In this document: one piece after another, positions 16,347 through 24,588 of the stretch
Position numbering within the stretch: position 1 is the stretch's first letter
Layout of the letters: every line of letters starts with the position of its first letter
Origin: Gemmataceae bacterium
GTDB taxonomy: Bacteria; Planctomycetota; Planctomycetia; Gemmatales; Gemmataceae
NCBI GenBank assembly: GCA_028288765.1
Contig: JAQGHQ010000533.1
Location: 1-32,971, forward strand
Direction: 5' to 3'
Length of the DNA stretch: 32,971 bases
Position numbers and translations under genes: made by a program
Notes under the pieces: generated by a model
Database searches by the model: none
Seen by the model: the letters and a program-made list of their open reading frames with translations, nothing else
Told to the model about the DNA's origin: nothing

Positions 16347-16758
16347 GGTTCGACCCTCCGGGCGGTGGGCGACCCCACCGCGAGCCCCGCGACCGGCCCG
16401 GCTCCGACCGGCTGCCGCGGCACTTGGGACCTATCTGTTTCGCCCGCCACGGCCTGCGGAGGGCCGGGGCGGGATGACCCTCAAGACGAGTTCGGCTGTT
16501 CACGAACAGAAATCTACTGACGCGGCCCGGAAAAGGAAAGACTAGTCCCCGGCCCGGGGCCGTCCGGGACACGCCGGGCGAGGAATCCGAAATCCGGGAC
16601 AGGAGATCCGACCCGATCCCGAAAATCGACCCCGTCGCGGCGACCGAAACAAATCGCGACCCTCGACTTCCCTTCGGCACGTCCCGGGTTGGTTTAAGTG
16701 GGGGCGGCGGTTTGGTCTGGTTTAGGAATTCGGGCCATGAATGCGAGGCCCCCCACCG
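16347..16758. other. Gap between fabD and acpP
   Basis: These 412 bases hold no supported gene. In many bacteria fabG lies here, but no ketoreductase motif (GxxxGxG, YxxxK) is visible in any frame. The likely acpP promoter must lie here; a less GC-rich pocket at about 16495-16545 is the best candidate, but no -35/-10 pair or repressor site could be assigned. Short open frames present look random. Confidence 0.5.
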
Positions 16759-17667
16759 TCACGCCGTGACGTTGGTGAAGTCCGCCTTCCGGTTCACCCG
16801 CTTCATCAGGCCGGCCAGGACCCGCCCCGGGCCGATCTCGTAGAACCGCTCGACCCCGGCGGCGAGGAGCCCGCGCATCGTCTCCTCCCACCGCACCGGG
16901 GAGAGCACCTGCCGCACCAACAGGGTACGGATCTCGCCCGGGTCGGTGTGCGGCCGGGCGTCCACGTTCGACCACACCGGCACCCGCGGCGGGGCGAGCT
17001 TCACCCCGGTGAGGGCGGCGGCCAGTTTCTCGTCGGCCGGCTTCATGATGTCGGTGTGGAACGCGCCCGCGACGGCCAGCCGGGTGGCGCGGATGCCGCC
17101 CTTCTCCTGGGCGATCTGTTCCACCCGCTCGATCGCCGGGAGTGCGCCGGAAATTACGGTGTTGCCGGGGCACAGGTAGTTCGCGACCTCTAGCTGCCCC
17201 GCCGGCCGGGCCTCGGCCACCAGGGCCTCGACTTCGGGCACGTCCAGTCCGATGACCGCGACCATCCCGGACGGGGTCGCCTCCGCCGCGGCCTGCATGG
17301 CCTCCCCGCGGGCCTTCACGACCTTCAACCCGTCGGCAAACGACAGCGCGCCGGCGAATACGAGGGCGGTGTACTCGCCGAGACTGAGCCCGGCGGTCGC
17401 GACGACGTCGGCCGGGGCCTCCGGGTGGGTCGCCTTGGCCTGTTCGAGGGCGGCGAGACTGGCCACGAAGATGGCCGGCTGGCTCACGTCGGTCGCGTTC
17501 AGCCGGTCGGCCGGGCCGTTCACGCAGGTCGCGAGAAGGTCGTACCCCAGGACCGCCGCGGCCTCGTCGAACAGGGCCCTGGCCGCGGGCGACGACCGGC
17601 ACAGTGGACCGGCCATGCCGACCGCCTGGGCGCCTTGACCGGGGAAGAGGAACGCGGTGCGGGGCAT
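16759..17667 (-). CDS. fabD: Malonyl-CoA:ACP transacylase
   Basis: Loads malonate from CoA onto acyl carrier protein to feed fatty-acid elongation. The 302 residues match the usual ~305-310. Seen are the N-terminal FLFPGQGAQAVGM, nucleophile Ser95 in GLSLGEYTALVFAGALS, and His204 in GAFHTDIM, with the Gln of the GQGAQ oxyanion region. ATG 17667 starts the conserved MPRTAFLFPG; upstream open frame is not conserved-looking. It lies between rpmF (258 bases upstream, same strand) and acpP, but plsX, fabH and fabG, often found in this cluster, are absent. Confidence 0.96.
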   Translation of the reverse strand: MPRTAFLFPGQGAQAVGMAGPLCRSSPAARALFDEAAAVLGYDLLATCVNGPADRLNATDVSQPAIFVASLAALEQAKATHPEAPADVVATAGLSLGEYTALVFAGALSFADGLKVVKARGEAMQAAAEATPSGMVAVIGLDVPEVEALVAEARPAGQLEVANYLCPGNTVISGALPAIERVEQIAQEKGGIRATRLAVAGAFHTDIMKPADEKLAAALTGVKLAPPRVPVWSNVDARPHTDPGEIRTLLVRQVLSPVRWEETMRGLLAAGVERFYEIGPGRVLAGLMKRVNRKADFTNVTA

Positions 17668-17925
17668 GAAACCGGGGTCCGGGTTCGTAAGGTCCTGGCT
17701 CGCAGGGCGGAGTCGGCCGGGTGAGTGGGTGATCGGGGACTCGGCCCACGATCGGGTATCGACCCCGCGAAGCCCGCCGCGCGAGCCGGCGGAGTTCGTC
17801 TTCGACCGGCCGGCCGACGGTCGAATTGGGCTCGGTCGCGGGGACGAGTAAGGGTGAGGGCGGCGTTCAGACCGCGGACCGCCCCGTGGTAACACCCACC
17901 GCGTCCCGGGGCGATGCGAACGGTC

Positions 17926-18120
17926 CTACTTCCCCTGTTCCGTCTCTTCCATGTTGACCACTTCCCGGCCCTGGTACGATCCACAGTTCGGGCACAGGCG
18001 GTGCGGGAGGACCGGCTCGTTGCACCTCGGGCAGTACTGGATCTGGACCGGGGTTACGTGGTGGTGGCTCCGGCGGTGCCCCTGGCGGGACTTGGAGGTG
18101 CGTCGCTTGGGTACGGCCAT
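17926..18120 (-). CDS. rpmF: 50S ribosomal protein L32
   Basis: A 64-residue basic ribosomal protein with the hallmark start MAVPKRRTSKSRQGHRRSHH and a zinc ribbon of two Cys pairs, CPRC and CPNC, as in the zinc-binding form of L32. It is placed ahead of the fatty-acid genes, a link kept in many bacteria. ATG 18120 is certain from the conserved N-terminus. It is divergent from the HIT gene; 18121-18317 must hold promoters for both. Confidence 0.97.
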   Translation of the reverse strand: MAVPKRRTSKSRQGHRRSHHHVTPVQIQYCPRCNEPVLPHRLCPNCGSYQGREVVNMEETEQGK

Positions 18121-18317
18121 GACAGTTCTCGCAGCTGATCCGGAGTACGGGGCAAGACGGTCATACTAGGACGCCGGGCAGATGGCGTCAAGCACGCCGG
18201 CCGCCTGGGCCGCACCGACGGAGATCGTATCGTAGGGGTAGGTTACACCGGCGAGTGCGATCGGACAGAGGCCGGGTTTCGAGCTTCGGAATGCGGCTTT
18301 CTCACCGAGGGTGAGTA

Positions 18318-18836
18318 ATGGAGCAACTCTGGGCACCGTGGCGACTGGCCTACATCGTCAACGAGAAGGAGAAGGACCGTCCCCCAATCCCGGAAGAGTG
18401 CTTCATCTGTCGGGGGGTAAACGGGACCGACGACCGGGCGAACCTGCTCGTCCACCGGTCGGATCTTTCCGTCGTGATGCTGAATCGGTTCCCGTACAAC
18501 AACGGCCACCTGCTCATCGCCCCGAAGGCCCACCAGGGGCGGCCCGACCAGCTGACGCCGGACGAGCTGCTCGATCTCCAACTCGTGCTGCGGCAAATGC
18601 TCGGCGTGCTCGAAAGGCGGATGTCCCCGGACGGGTTCAACGTCGGCCTGAACCTGGGGAAAGTGGCAGGCGCGGGGCTACCGGGTCATCTCCACTGGCA
18701 CATCGTCCCGCGGTGGCACGGGGACACCAATTTCATGCCGGTCCTGACCGACACCAAGGTCATCGTGCAGTCCCTCGACGCCCTGTATGATTTGCTTGTG
18801 GGGGCACTGGCGGAGAGGCCGGAGCTGCGAGGATAG
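18318..18836 (+). CDS. HIT-family nucleotide hydrolase/transferase
   Basis: A 172-residue member of the histidine-triad superfamily, acting on nucleoside phosphates (Ap4A phosphorylase/Hint-like branch). The active triad is in GHLHWHIVPRW (H-x-H-x-H), preceded by NNGHLLIAPKAHQ, and the N-terminus MEQLWAPWRLAYI is typical of the longer HIT proteins in this phylum and in actinobacteria. A Cys pair-like CFIC lies near residue 29. GAGGGTGA precedes ATG 18318. It is monocistronic in appearance, divergent from rpmF. Confidence 0.92.
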   Translation: MEQLWAPWRLAYIVNEKEKDRPPIPEECFICRGVNGTDDRANLLVHRSDLSVVMLNRFPYNNGHLLIAPKAHQGRPDQLTPDELLDLQLVLRQMLGVLERRMSPDGFNVGLNLGKVAGAGLPGHLHWHIVPRWHGDTNFMPVLTDTKVIVQSLDALYDLLVGALAERPELRG

Positions 18837-19186
18837 GACGTGGGGGCAAGTTTCCTACTTTCCCGACCCGTTGGATGCCCGACACGCGACGATGCCGAAT
18901 GGATCCGACCGCTCGCTTCCTGAGACAGGACCCCGGTGAGGCGGTCGCGTTTTCGCCGGCAGCTTGACCTGCGCAGCACCTACCCAGGGGACTGTCCCGC
19001 CGAGGTATCCATGCACGGGTCGCGCGGCACCGACCAAACCGAATGCGACCGCCTTCCCGGATTCTCGTATGAGACGAGATGAGATGGCGTTTCCAACCGA
19101 CCGGGCAAGTTGGAAACATGCCCCCATGAGTGTAGCCCAGAGGACGTCCACTAAACGGCCAGGGTTGACCCCCGGCCACCGACACC
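18837..19186. other. Intergenic region before dGTPase-like gene
   Basis: These 350 bases hold no supported gene or RNA. It is slightly less GC-rich than the surroundings (for example around 19040-19150, with ATGAGACGAGATGAGATGG). Open frames on both strands give no recognisable protein and lack ribosome sites. The promoter of the dGTPase-like gene probably lies here. Confidence 0.4.
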
Positions 19187-20410
19187 ATGTCCCACACTCC
19201 CCCGACGACCGCCGACTGGTACGACCACGAGGACGGCTGGCTCGCCCCGTACGCCATGCGGTCCGCGCTGAGCCGGGGGCGGAGGCACCCGGAACCGGAC
19301 CACCCGTACCGGTCGCTCTACCAGCGCGACCGCGAGCGGATCGTCCACTGCACGGCGTTCCGCCGGATGACCGGTAAAACCCAGGTCTTCGTCGCGTCCG
19401 TCAACGACCACCACCGCACCCGGCTCACCCACACGCTCGAAGTCACCCAGATCGCCCGGACCGTCGCCCGCCGGCTCCGGCTGAACGAGGAGCTGACCGA
19501 GGCCATCGCCCTCGCCCACGACATCGGCCACCCGCCCTTCGGCCACGCCGGGGAGGCCGCCCTCGACGACTGCCTGAAAGGGCACGGCGGGTTCGACCAC
19601 AACCTCTTCGGGCTCCGCCGGGTGGACGAACTGGAAGAGCGGTACCCGGACTTCCCCGGGCTGAACCTGTCGTTCGAGGTCCGCGAGGCGTTCGTCAAGC
19701 ACAGCGGGCGGGCCGACGCCCCCGAGTGCGCGGAGTTCCGGGGGTCCGGCGGGCCGCTGCTCGAAGCCCAGGTGGTCGACGTGGTCGACAGCCTCGCCTA
19801 CGACACCCACGACACCGACGACGCCCTCGGGCTCGGGTTCATCACCCTCGACGAACTGACCGGGGTCGAGTTCTGGCGCCGGGCGGCCGAGCGCGTCGGC
19901 CGGCACACCCCGGGCCTATCCGGGAACCCATTCCGCACCGCCGTCGTCCGAGAGTTGTTGAGCTGGCAGGTGACCGATCTGCTCGACGAGACGACCCGCC
20001 GGATCGCGACCGCGAACGTCCGGGGGGTGGACGACGTCCGGTCCGCGTCCGCCGCCCTGGTGGGGTTCTCGGCCGAGATCCGTCAGCTCAAGGCCGGGCT
20101 GGAGCGGTTCCTCCGCGAACGGGTGTACAGTCACCACCGGGTGCTGCGGATGACGGCCAACGGGAAGCGCCTGTTACAGGCCCTGTTCGCCGAGTACGTC
20201 CGGTCGCCGGAACTCCTGCCCGAAAAGCACCTGCGGCGGTGGACCGGGGCGGACGCACTGGTCGGCCCCCCGCCCCCCGGGTGGGTCACCGCGAACCGCC
20301 AGCCCCTGTCCGGGCTGGAACGGGTCGTCGGCGATTACCTGGCAGGGATGACCGACCGGTACGCGCAACAGGAATACCGACATCTGTTTCTGCCGTCGAC
20401 CGAACTATAA
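19187..20410 (+). CDS. dgt: Deoxyguanosinetriphosphate triphosphohydrolase-like HD protein
   Basis: A 407-residue HD-domain phosphohydrolase of the dGTPase family, which cleaves dNTPs to the nucleoside and triphosphate and so tunes DNA precursor pools. Metal ligands are visible: His82 in RLTHTLEV, His111-Asp112 in ALAHDIGHPPFGHAGE, and the later Asp in VVDVVDSLAYDTHD. RSLYQRDRERIVHCTAFRRMTGKTQVF is the conserved N-terminal substrate region. The length and insertion pattern fit the bacterial dGTPase-like group rather than the longer E. coli Dgt. No strong ribosome site precedes ATG 19187. It is followed 113 bases later by the PIN/TRAM gene. Confidence 0.93.
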   Translation: MSHTPPTTADWYDHEDGWLAPYAMRSALSRGRRHPEPDHPYRSLYQRDRERIVHCTAFRRMTGKTQVFVASVNDHHRTRLTHTLEVTQIARTVARRLRLNEELTEAIALAHDIGHPPFGHAGEAALDDCLKGHGGFDHNLFGLRRVDELEERYPDFPGLNLSFEVREAFVKHSGRADAPECAEFRGSGGPLLEAQVVDVVDSLAYDTHDTDDALGLGFITLDELTGVEFWRRAAERVGRHTPGLSGNPFRTAVVRELLSWQVTDLLDETTRRIATANVRGVDDVRSASAALVGFSAEIRQLKAGLERFLRERVYSHHRVLRMTANGKRLLQALFAEYVRSPELLPEKHLRRWTGADALVGPPPPGWVTANRQPLSGLERVVGDYLAGMTDRYAQQEYRHLFLPSTEL

Positions 20411-20523
20411 GATACACCGCGGGGGACAACCCCCCGCGTCGAGCCGCCCGCGCCGGACGCCTGCCGGCGAATATCGGGGGACACGTGTCCCGCCCCGTCG
20501 CCGACCCGCACCCGAGGATCCTC

Positions 20524-21690
20524 ATGCTCTTGTGGCTACTCCGCGGCGCTTACGTGGCCCTGCTGTTGGGTGTGGCGGTGTACGTCGCGAACGTGTTCGT
20601 GTCGGCCCAGGAGCCTGCGAACGCGATCATTTTTCCGCTCGTCGTCGTGGGGCTCGGCGGCCTCGTCCTGCTCACGGACGTCCGGGAGAGGCAGAAGCAG
20701 ATCACCACCATCTCGGCGATCTACTTCGGGTTGTTGCTCGGGCTGCTCCTCGGCTGGCTGTTCTCAATGGCCCTGGTCCCGCTTTTGGACTCCGCGTTCG
20801 GCAAGCAGGAGATCACCCAGCTCGGCCGGGTGCTGCTCACCCTGATCAGCTGTTATGTGACGATTTCAACGCTCCTGCAGACCAAGGACGAATTTCGGTT
20901 CATTATCCCGTATGTCGAATTTTCCAAGCAGGTGAAGGGCGGCCGGCCGCTGGTCCTCGATACCAGCGTAATCATCGACGGCCGGATCGCCGACGTGTGC
21001 GATACTCGATTGATCGACACCCGCCTGCTCGTCCCCCGGTTCGTCCTCCAGGAACTCCAGGCCGTCGCCGACAGCTCGGACAAACTCAAGAGGAACCGCG
21101 GCCGCCGCGGGCTGGACGTCCTCAAACGCCTCCAGTCCAACCCGAAGGTCGACCTCCAGATGCACGACGGGAACGTGCCGGAGCTGCGGACCGGGGAGCG
21201 GATCCGGGTGGACGAACGGCTGGTGATCCTGGCGAAGGCGCTCGGCGCCCGGGTGGTGACGAACGACTTCAACCTGAACAAGATCGCCCAGCTCCAGGGC
21301 GTCGACGTCATCAACCTGAACGAGCTGGCGAACGCCCTGAAGACGGTCGCCCTGCCGGGCGAGCTGCTCCCGGTCCGGCTGGTCAAGCCGGGCGACCAGA
21401 TCGGCCAGGGCATCGGGTATCTCGAAGACGGCACGATGGTGGTGGTGGAGCAGGGGCGGGCCCTGATCGGACAGGAGGTCTCGATCGTGGTGACGAGCGT
21501 CCTCCAGACGCCGGCCGGGCGAATGATCTTCGGCCGCCCGGACCAGCGGGCGTCCGGGTCGCACACCCCGAACCCCGGCCCGAACGTCACCCCGCCGTCC
21601 GGGCAGGGGCCCGGGCTGAGTGGCGAAGGCCCCCGCGGCGGGTCCGGGCCGCACGACCCGCTCCGCGGGTCGGACATCGGGAAGACCTGA
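20524..21690 (+). CDS. YacL-type membrane protein with PIN and TRAM domains
   Basis: A 388-residue protein with four N-terminal membrane helices (about 5-25, 33-51, 62-88, 99-118), a PIN ribonuclease-like domain (~143-265; first acidic residue Asp146 in PLVLDTSVIIDGRIADVC, later ERLVILAKALGARVVTNDFNL) and a TRAM RNA-binding domain (~282-345; GQGIGYLEDGTMVVVEQG). This order matches YacL of Bacillus, a membrane PIN-TRAM protein of unclear role. ATG 20524 has GAGG 6 bases upstream. The last ~40 residues are a disordered Gly/Pro/Ser tail not typical of YacL. A good terminator follows at 21722. Confidence 0.92.
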   Translation: MLLWLLRGAYVALLLGVAVYVANVFVSAQEPANAIIFPLVVVGLGGLVLLTDVRERQKQITTISAIYFGLLLGLLLGWLFSMALVPLLDSAFGKQEITQLGRVLLTLISCYVTISTLLQTKDEFRFIIPYVEFSKQVKGGRPLVLDTSVIIDGRIADVCDTRLIDTRLLVPRFVLQELQAVADSSDKLKRNRGRRGLDVLKRLQSNPKVDLQMHDGNVPELRTGERIRVDERLVILAKALGARVVTNDFNLNKIAQLQGVDVINLNELANALKTVALPGELLPVRLVKPGDQIGQGIGYLEDGTMVVVEQGRALIGQEVSIVVTSVLQTPAGRMIFGRPDQRASGSHTPNPGPNVTPPSGQGPGLSGEGPRGGSGPHDPLRGSDIGKT

Positions 21691-21721
21691 CCGGGTGAGG
21701 GTCGAACCCGGGCCGACGGTC

Positions 21722-21755
21722 GAACCCACGGGCCGCCCCGTGGGTTCTGTGTTTT
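21722..21755 (+). terminator. Intrinsic terminator after the PIN/TRAM gene
   Basis: A perfect 11-bp stem (21722-21732 with 21737-21747, loop CCGC) is followed by TGTGTTTT. It lies 31 bases after the stop of the YacL-type gene and is the clearest intrinsic terminator in the window. Confidence 0.8.
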
Positions 21756-21757
21756 CC

Positions 21758-21792
21758 GGTGGCGTCCGCCCGCCCCGCGGGCGGACGCCACC
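21758..21792. repeat. 16-bp perfect hairpin before the next gene
   Basis: GGTGGCGTCCGCCCGC pairs perfectly with 21777-21792 across a CCC loop. It is immediately behind the terminator and 22 bases before the next start codon, so it would fold in the 5' leader of the following mRNA or act as a second stop. It may be a dispersed palindrome. Confidence 0.7.
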
Positions 21793-21814
21793 CCATTCCG
21801 ACGGAGGGCCGGGT

Positions 21815-22582
21815 ATGCGACGGGTTCTGACGATCGGGTTGTACGCGGCCGGGGTCGGGCTGATCGGGTGGGCGGGGGCGCTCGCCCCGGGCAACCCGCC
21901 GGCCGAGAAGGCCGAGAAGAAGGGCGGGGCCGACGCCCTCCCCCCGCCGGCCGGCTCGGACGTGGAACTCGTCGAGCGGGCGATCACCGCCCGGCGGGAG
22001 TACGAGGCGAGCCTGCGGAAACTCCGCGAGCACTACTCCCGGGTCGGGGACAAGCTCCGGGTGAAGTGGGCCGAGGAGGAACTGATGGGGTTCCACCTCA
22101 TGTTCAAGCCGTCGTACAACCTCGACGTCCAGGACGTGCCCCCGCCGAGCCTGGAGGCGAAGGTGAACGTCCGGGAGGCGAACGACCTGTACAAGGCGGC
22201 GATGGAGTACAAGGGGAAGGGGCTCGGGAACGACTACATCCTGAACATGCGGCGGGCCGAGGTCCTGCTGCGGGATATCCTGGAGCGGCACCCGAACTCG
22301 GACAAGATCGCGGACGTGGCGTACCAGCTGGGCGAAGTGTACGAGAGCCGGGCGTACAAGCAGCACGACCGGGCCGCCCGGTACTACGAGCGGTCGTTCC
22401 AGTGGATGAAGGGTACGCGGACCGACGCCCGGCTCCGGGCCGCGGTCATCTACGACCGCCAGCTGAACGAGCGGTCGAAGGCGATTACCCTCTACCGGGA
22501 CGTGGTCGAACACGACACCGACCCGGACCGGATCAAGACCGCCGAAAAGCGGCTGGCCGAGCTGACCGGCGGGAAGAAGTAA
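21815..22582 (+). CDS. Exported helical-repeat protein, unknown role
   Basis: A 255-residue protein with an N-terminal signal (MRRVLTIGLYAAGVGLIGWAGAL) and then soluble helices. GGAGG lies 8 bases before ATG 21815. The central and C-terminal parts read as TPR-like tandem helices: LYKAAMEYKGKGLGNDYILNM, AEVLLRDILERHPNSDKIADVAYQLGEVYESRAYKQ, ARYYERSFQW, and SKAITLYRDVVEHDTDPDRIKTAEKRL. The pattern HPNSDKIADVAYQLGEVYE resembles YbgF/BamD-type TPR helices used in the envelope. No catalytic motif is seen. It probably stands alone, since a terminator precedes it and a repeat follows. Confidence 0.82.
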   Translation: MRRVLTIGLYAAGVGLIGWAGALAPGNPPAEKAEKKGGADALPPPAGSDVELVERAITARREYEASLRKLREHYSRVGDKLRVKWAEEELMGFHLMFKPSYNLDVQDVPPPSLEAKVNVREANDLYKAAMEYKGKGLGNDYILNMRRAEVLLRDILERHPNSDKIADVAYQLGEVYESRAYKQHDRAARYYERSFQWMKGTRTDARLRAAVIYDRQLNERSKAITLYRDVVEHDTDPDRIKTAEKRLAELTGGKK

Positions 22583-22587
22583 AGGAA

Positions 22588-22690
22588 CCTAACCCCCCAA
22601 CCCCCTTCCCTGAAAAGGAAGGGGGAGAAAGCACCACCGCGGTTTTCCTCCCCTCCCTTCTTAGGGGAGGGGTTGGGGGAGGGGTTTCCG
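22588..22690. repeat. C-run/G-run inverted repeat element
   Basis: Left part AACCCCCCAACCCCC and right part GGGGTTGGGGGAGGGG are imperfect reverse complements. Inside the left part is a 9-bp hairpin (22601-22609 with 22617-22625, loop CTGAAAA), and inside the right part a second smaller hairpin around CTTCTTA. Such ACCCCCCAACCCCC elements recur in several bacterial phyla (recollection). It separates the exported helical protein from the CDF gene and could end transcription. Confidence 0.75.
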
Positions 22691-22716
22691 GCGCTACCGC
22701 CCCATAGAATGCCGGG

Positions 22717-23649
22717 ATGCCGCTGCCCCCGAACCACTTCCGCTGGCCGATCTTTCTCTCGATCCTGGCGGCGATCCTGACGATCGGGATGAAGGGGACG
22801 GCGTACGCCCTGACCGGCTCCGTCAGCCTTCTCTCCGACGCCCTCGAATCCGGGGTGAACCTGCTCGCCGCGGTGGCAGCGTACGTCTCGCTCCTGTACG
22901 CCGCCCGGCCGGCCGACGCGACGCACACCTACGGGCACGAGAAGATCGAGTTCCTCTCCAGCGGGCTCGAAGGTGCCCTCATCCTCGCCGCCGGGCTCGG
23001 TACGGCGGGCTACGCGGCCCACCGGCTTGTCTACCGGCAGCCCCTGGAAGCGATCGAAACCGGTGCCCTGATCACCCTCGCCGCGGCGGCGGTGAACTTC
23101 GTCGTCGCCCGGGTGCTGCTCCGCTACGGGCGGAAGTACCGGTCGATCGTCCTGGAGGCGGACGGCAAGCACCTGATGTCGGACGTGGTCACGTCGGTCG
23201 GGGTGGTCGCCGGGCTCGGGCTGGTGCTCCTCACCAAACTGGATTTCCTCGACCCGGTGCTGGCAATCGCGGTCGGCCTGAACATCACGTGGACGGGGAG
23301 CGAGCTGATCCGCCGGTCGTTCGACGGGCTGATGGACCACGCCCTCCCCCCGGCCGAGCAGGAGCAGATCCGGGCGGTGATCCAGGCCCACCTGCCGGCG
23401 GGGGCGACCTTCCACGCCCTCCGGACCCGGCAGGCCGGGGCCCGGCGGTTCGCCGAGTTCCACCTGCTCGTGGACGGCGATATCCCCGTCCGGGAAGCAC
23501 ACGACCTGGCCCACCGGGTCGAGGACGCGTTGACCACCGCCCTCTTCGGGCTTGAGGTGGTGATCCACGTCGAGCCGGTGGACGAGCAGGCGTCGTGGGA
23601 GCCCGAGTACCTGAAACAGCTGGGGGAAGAGGGGACGCCGCCCGGGTAG
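22717..23649 (+). CDS. Cation diffusion facilitator (CDF) metal exporter
   Basis: A 310-residue proton-coupled exporter of divalent metal ions (Zn, Mn, Fe or Co; not decidable here). Six membrane helices are visible, starting at LSILAAILTIGMKGTAYAL. CDF signatures are SLLSDALESGVN (TM2 metal site), HTYGHEKIEFLSS in the cytoplasmic loop, and DGKHLMSDVVTSVGV in TM5 with the HxxxD ligands. The C-terminal ~85 residues form the ferredoxin-like cytoplasmic domain (FHALRTRQAGARRFAEFHLLVDGDIPVREAHDLAHRVEDAL). ATG 22717 was chosen as the only start ahead of TM1. It is followed after 21 bases by two metal-uptake permeases, so import and export components may share one transcript. Confidence 0.93.
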   Translation: MPLPPNHFRWPIFLSILAAILTIGMKGTAYALTGSVSLLSDALESGVNLLAAVAAYVSLLYAARPADATHTYGHEKIEFLSSGLEGALILAAGLGTAGYAAHRLVYRQPLEAIETGALITLAAAAVNFVVARVLLRYGRKYRSIVLEADGKHLMSDVVTSVGVVAGLGLVLLTKLDFLDPVLAIAVGLNITWTGSELIRRSFDGLMDHALPPAEQEQIRAVIQAHLPAGATFHALRTRQAGARRFAEFHLLVDGDIPVREAHDLAHRVEDALTTALFGLEVVIHVEPVDEQASWEPEYLKQLGEEGTPPG

Positions 23650-23670
23650 GAGTCCCACCGGCGAACACCG

Positions 23671-24585
23671 ATGACCACCGACACCCTCCGATCACTTCTG
23701 GACTCGTCCGCCCTCTGGACGGTCACCGCCGGGGCGGCCGGGCTCGGGCTGGTCGCCGGGGCGGTCGGGTCGTTCGCCGTCCTCCGCCGGCAGAGCTTGC
23801 AGGGGGACGTGATCTCGCACGCGGCCCTCCCGGGGCTCGCGGTCGCGTTCCTGCTCGGCGCGCGGGAGCCGGTCTTCCTGATCCTCGGCGGGGCGGTGAC
23901 CGGCTGGGCGGCGATGGTCCTGGTCGGCGCGGTGAGCCGGCGGTCGCGGGTCCCGGTCGACGCCGCGCTGGGCACCGCCCTGTCCGTGTTCTTTGGCCTC
24001 GGGCTGGTGCTATTGACGTACGCCCAGCGGCACGTGCCCGACGCCTCGCGGCACCCGCTCGAGCGATACCTGTTCGGCCAGGCCGCCCTACTGCGGGAAG
24101 AAGACCTGCGGGTGATCGGGTATCTCGGGGCGGCGGCGCTGGCCCTCCTGGCCGCGTTCTGGAAGGAGTTCAAGCTGCTGAGCTTCGACGCGGACTTTGC
24201 CGCCAGCATCGGGCGGCCGGTCCGCCTCCTCGACCTCCTCCTGACGACGCTGACGGTGACGGCGGTGGTGATCGGCCTGAAGGCGGTCGGGGTGGTGCTG
24301 ATGACCGCACTCCTGATCGCCCCGGCGGCCGCCGCCCGGCAGTGGACGAACCGGCTCGGGGTGATGGTCGTCCTGGCCGGCCTGTTCGGGGCGGCGGCCG
24401 GGGCGGGGGGGACGGTGTTCAGCCACCTGGCCGGCGGGGGGGTGCCGACGGGGCCGACCGTCGTGCTGTCTGCGACCGCCCTCGTCGTGCTGTCGCTCCT
24501 GTTCGGCACCGCCCGCGGGGTGGCGTGGGTCGCGATTCGCACCCGCCTCAGCCCGGCGGGCGGCCGTGCCCCTGCCACCCGCTGA
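23671..24585 (+). CDS. Metal ABC transporter permease (Mn/Zn/Fe chelate type)
   Basis: A 304-residue membrane permease of the ABC-3 family (MntB/ZnuB/TroC type), carrying Mn, Zn or Fe inwards with a partner ATPase and binding protein. About eight hydrophobic helices are seen. The typical GSFAVLRRQSLQGDVISHAALPGLAVAF near 32-60 and VVIGLKAVGVVLMTALLIAPAAAARQW near 205-230 are clear family marks. ATG 23671 lies 21 bases behind the CDF gene, and the stop is 3 bases before the next permease. No ATPase or substrate-binding protein gene is near, which is unusual for this transporter type. Confidence 0.93.
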   Translation: MTTDTLRSLLDSSALWTVTAGAAGLGLVAGAVGSFAVLRRQSLQGDVISHAALPGLAVAFLLGAREPVFLILGGAVTGWAAMVLVGAVSRRSRVPVDAALGTALSVFFGLGLVLLTYAQRHVPDASRHPLERYLFGQAALLREEDLRVIGYLGAAALALLAAFWKEFKLLSFDADFAASIGRPVRLLDLLLTTLTVTAVVIGLKAVGVVLMTALLIAPAAAARQWTNRLGVMVVLAGLFGAAAGAGGTVFSHLAGGGVPTGPTVVLSATALVVLSLLFGTARGVAWVAIRTRLSPAGGRAPATR

Positions 24586-24588
24586 GCC

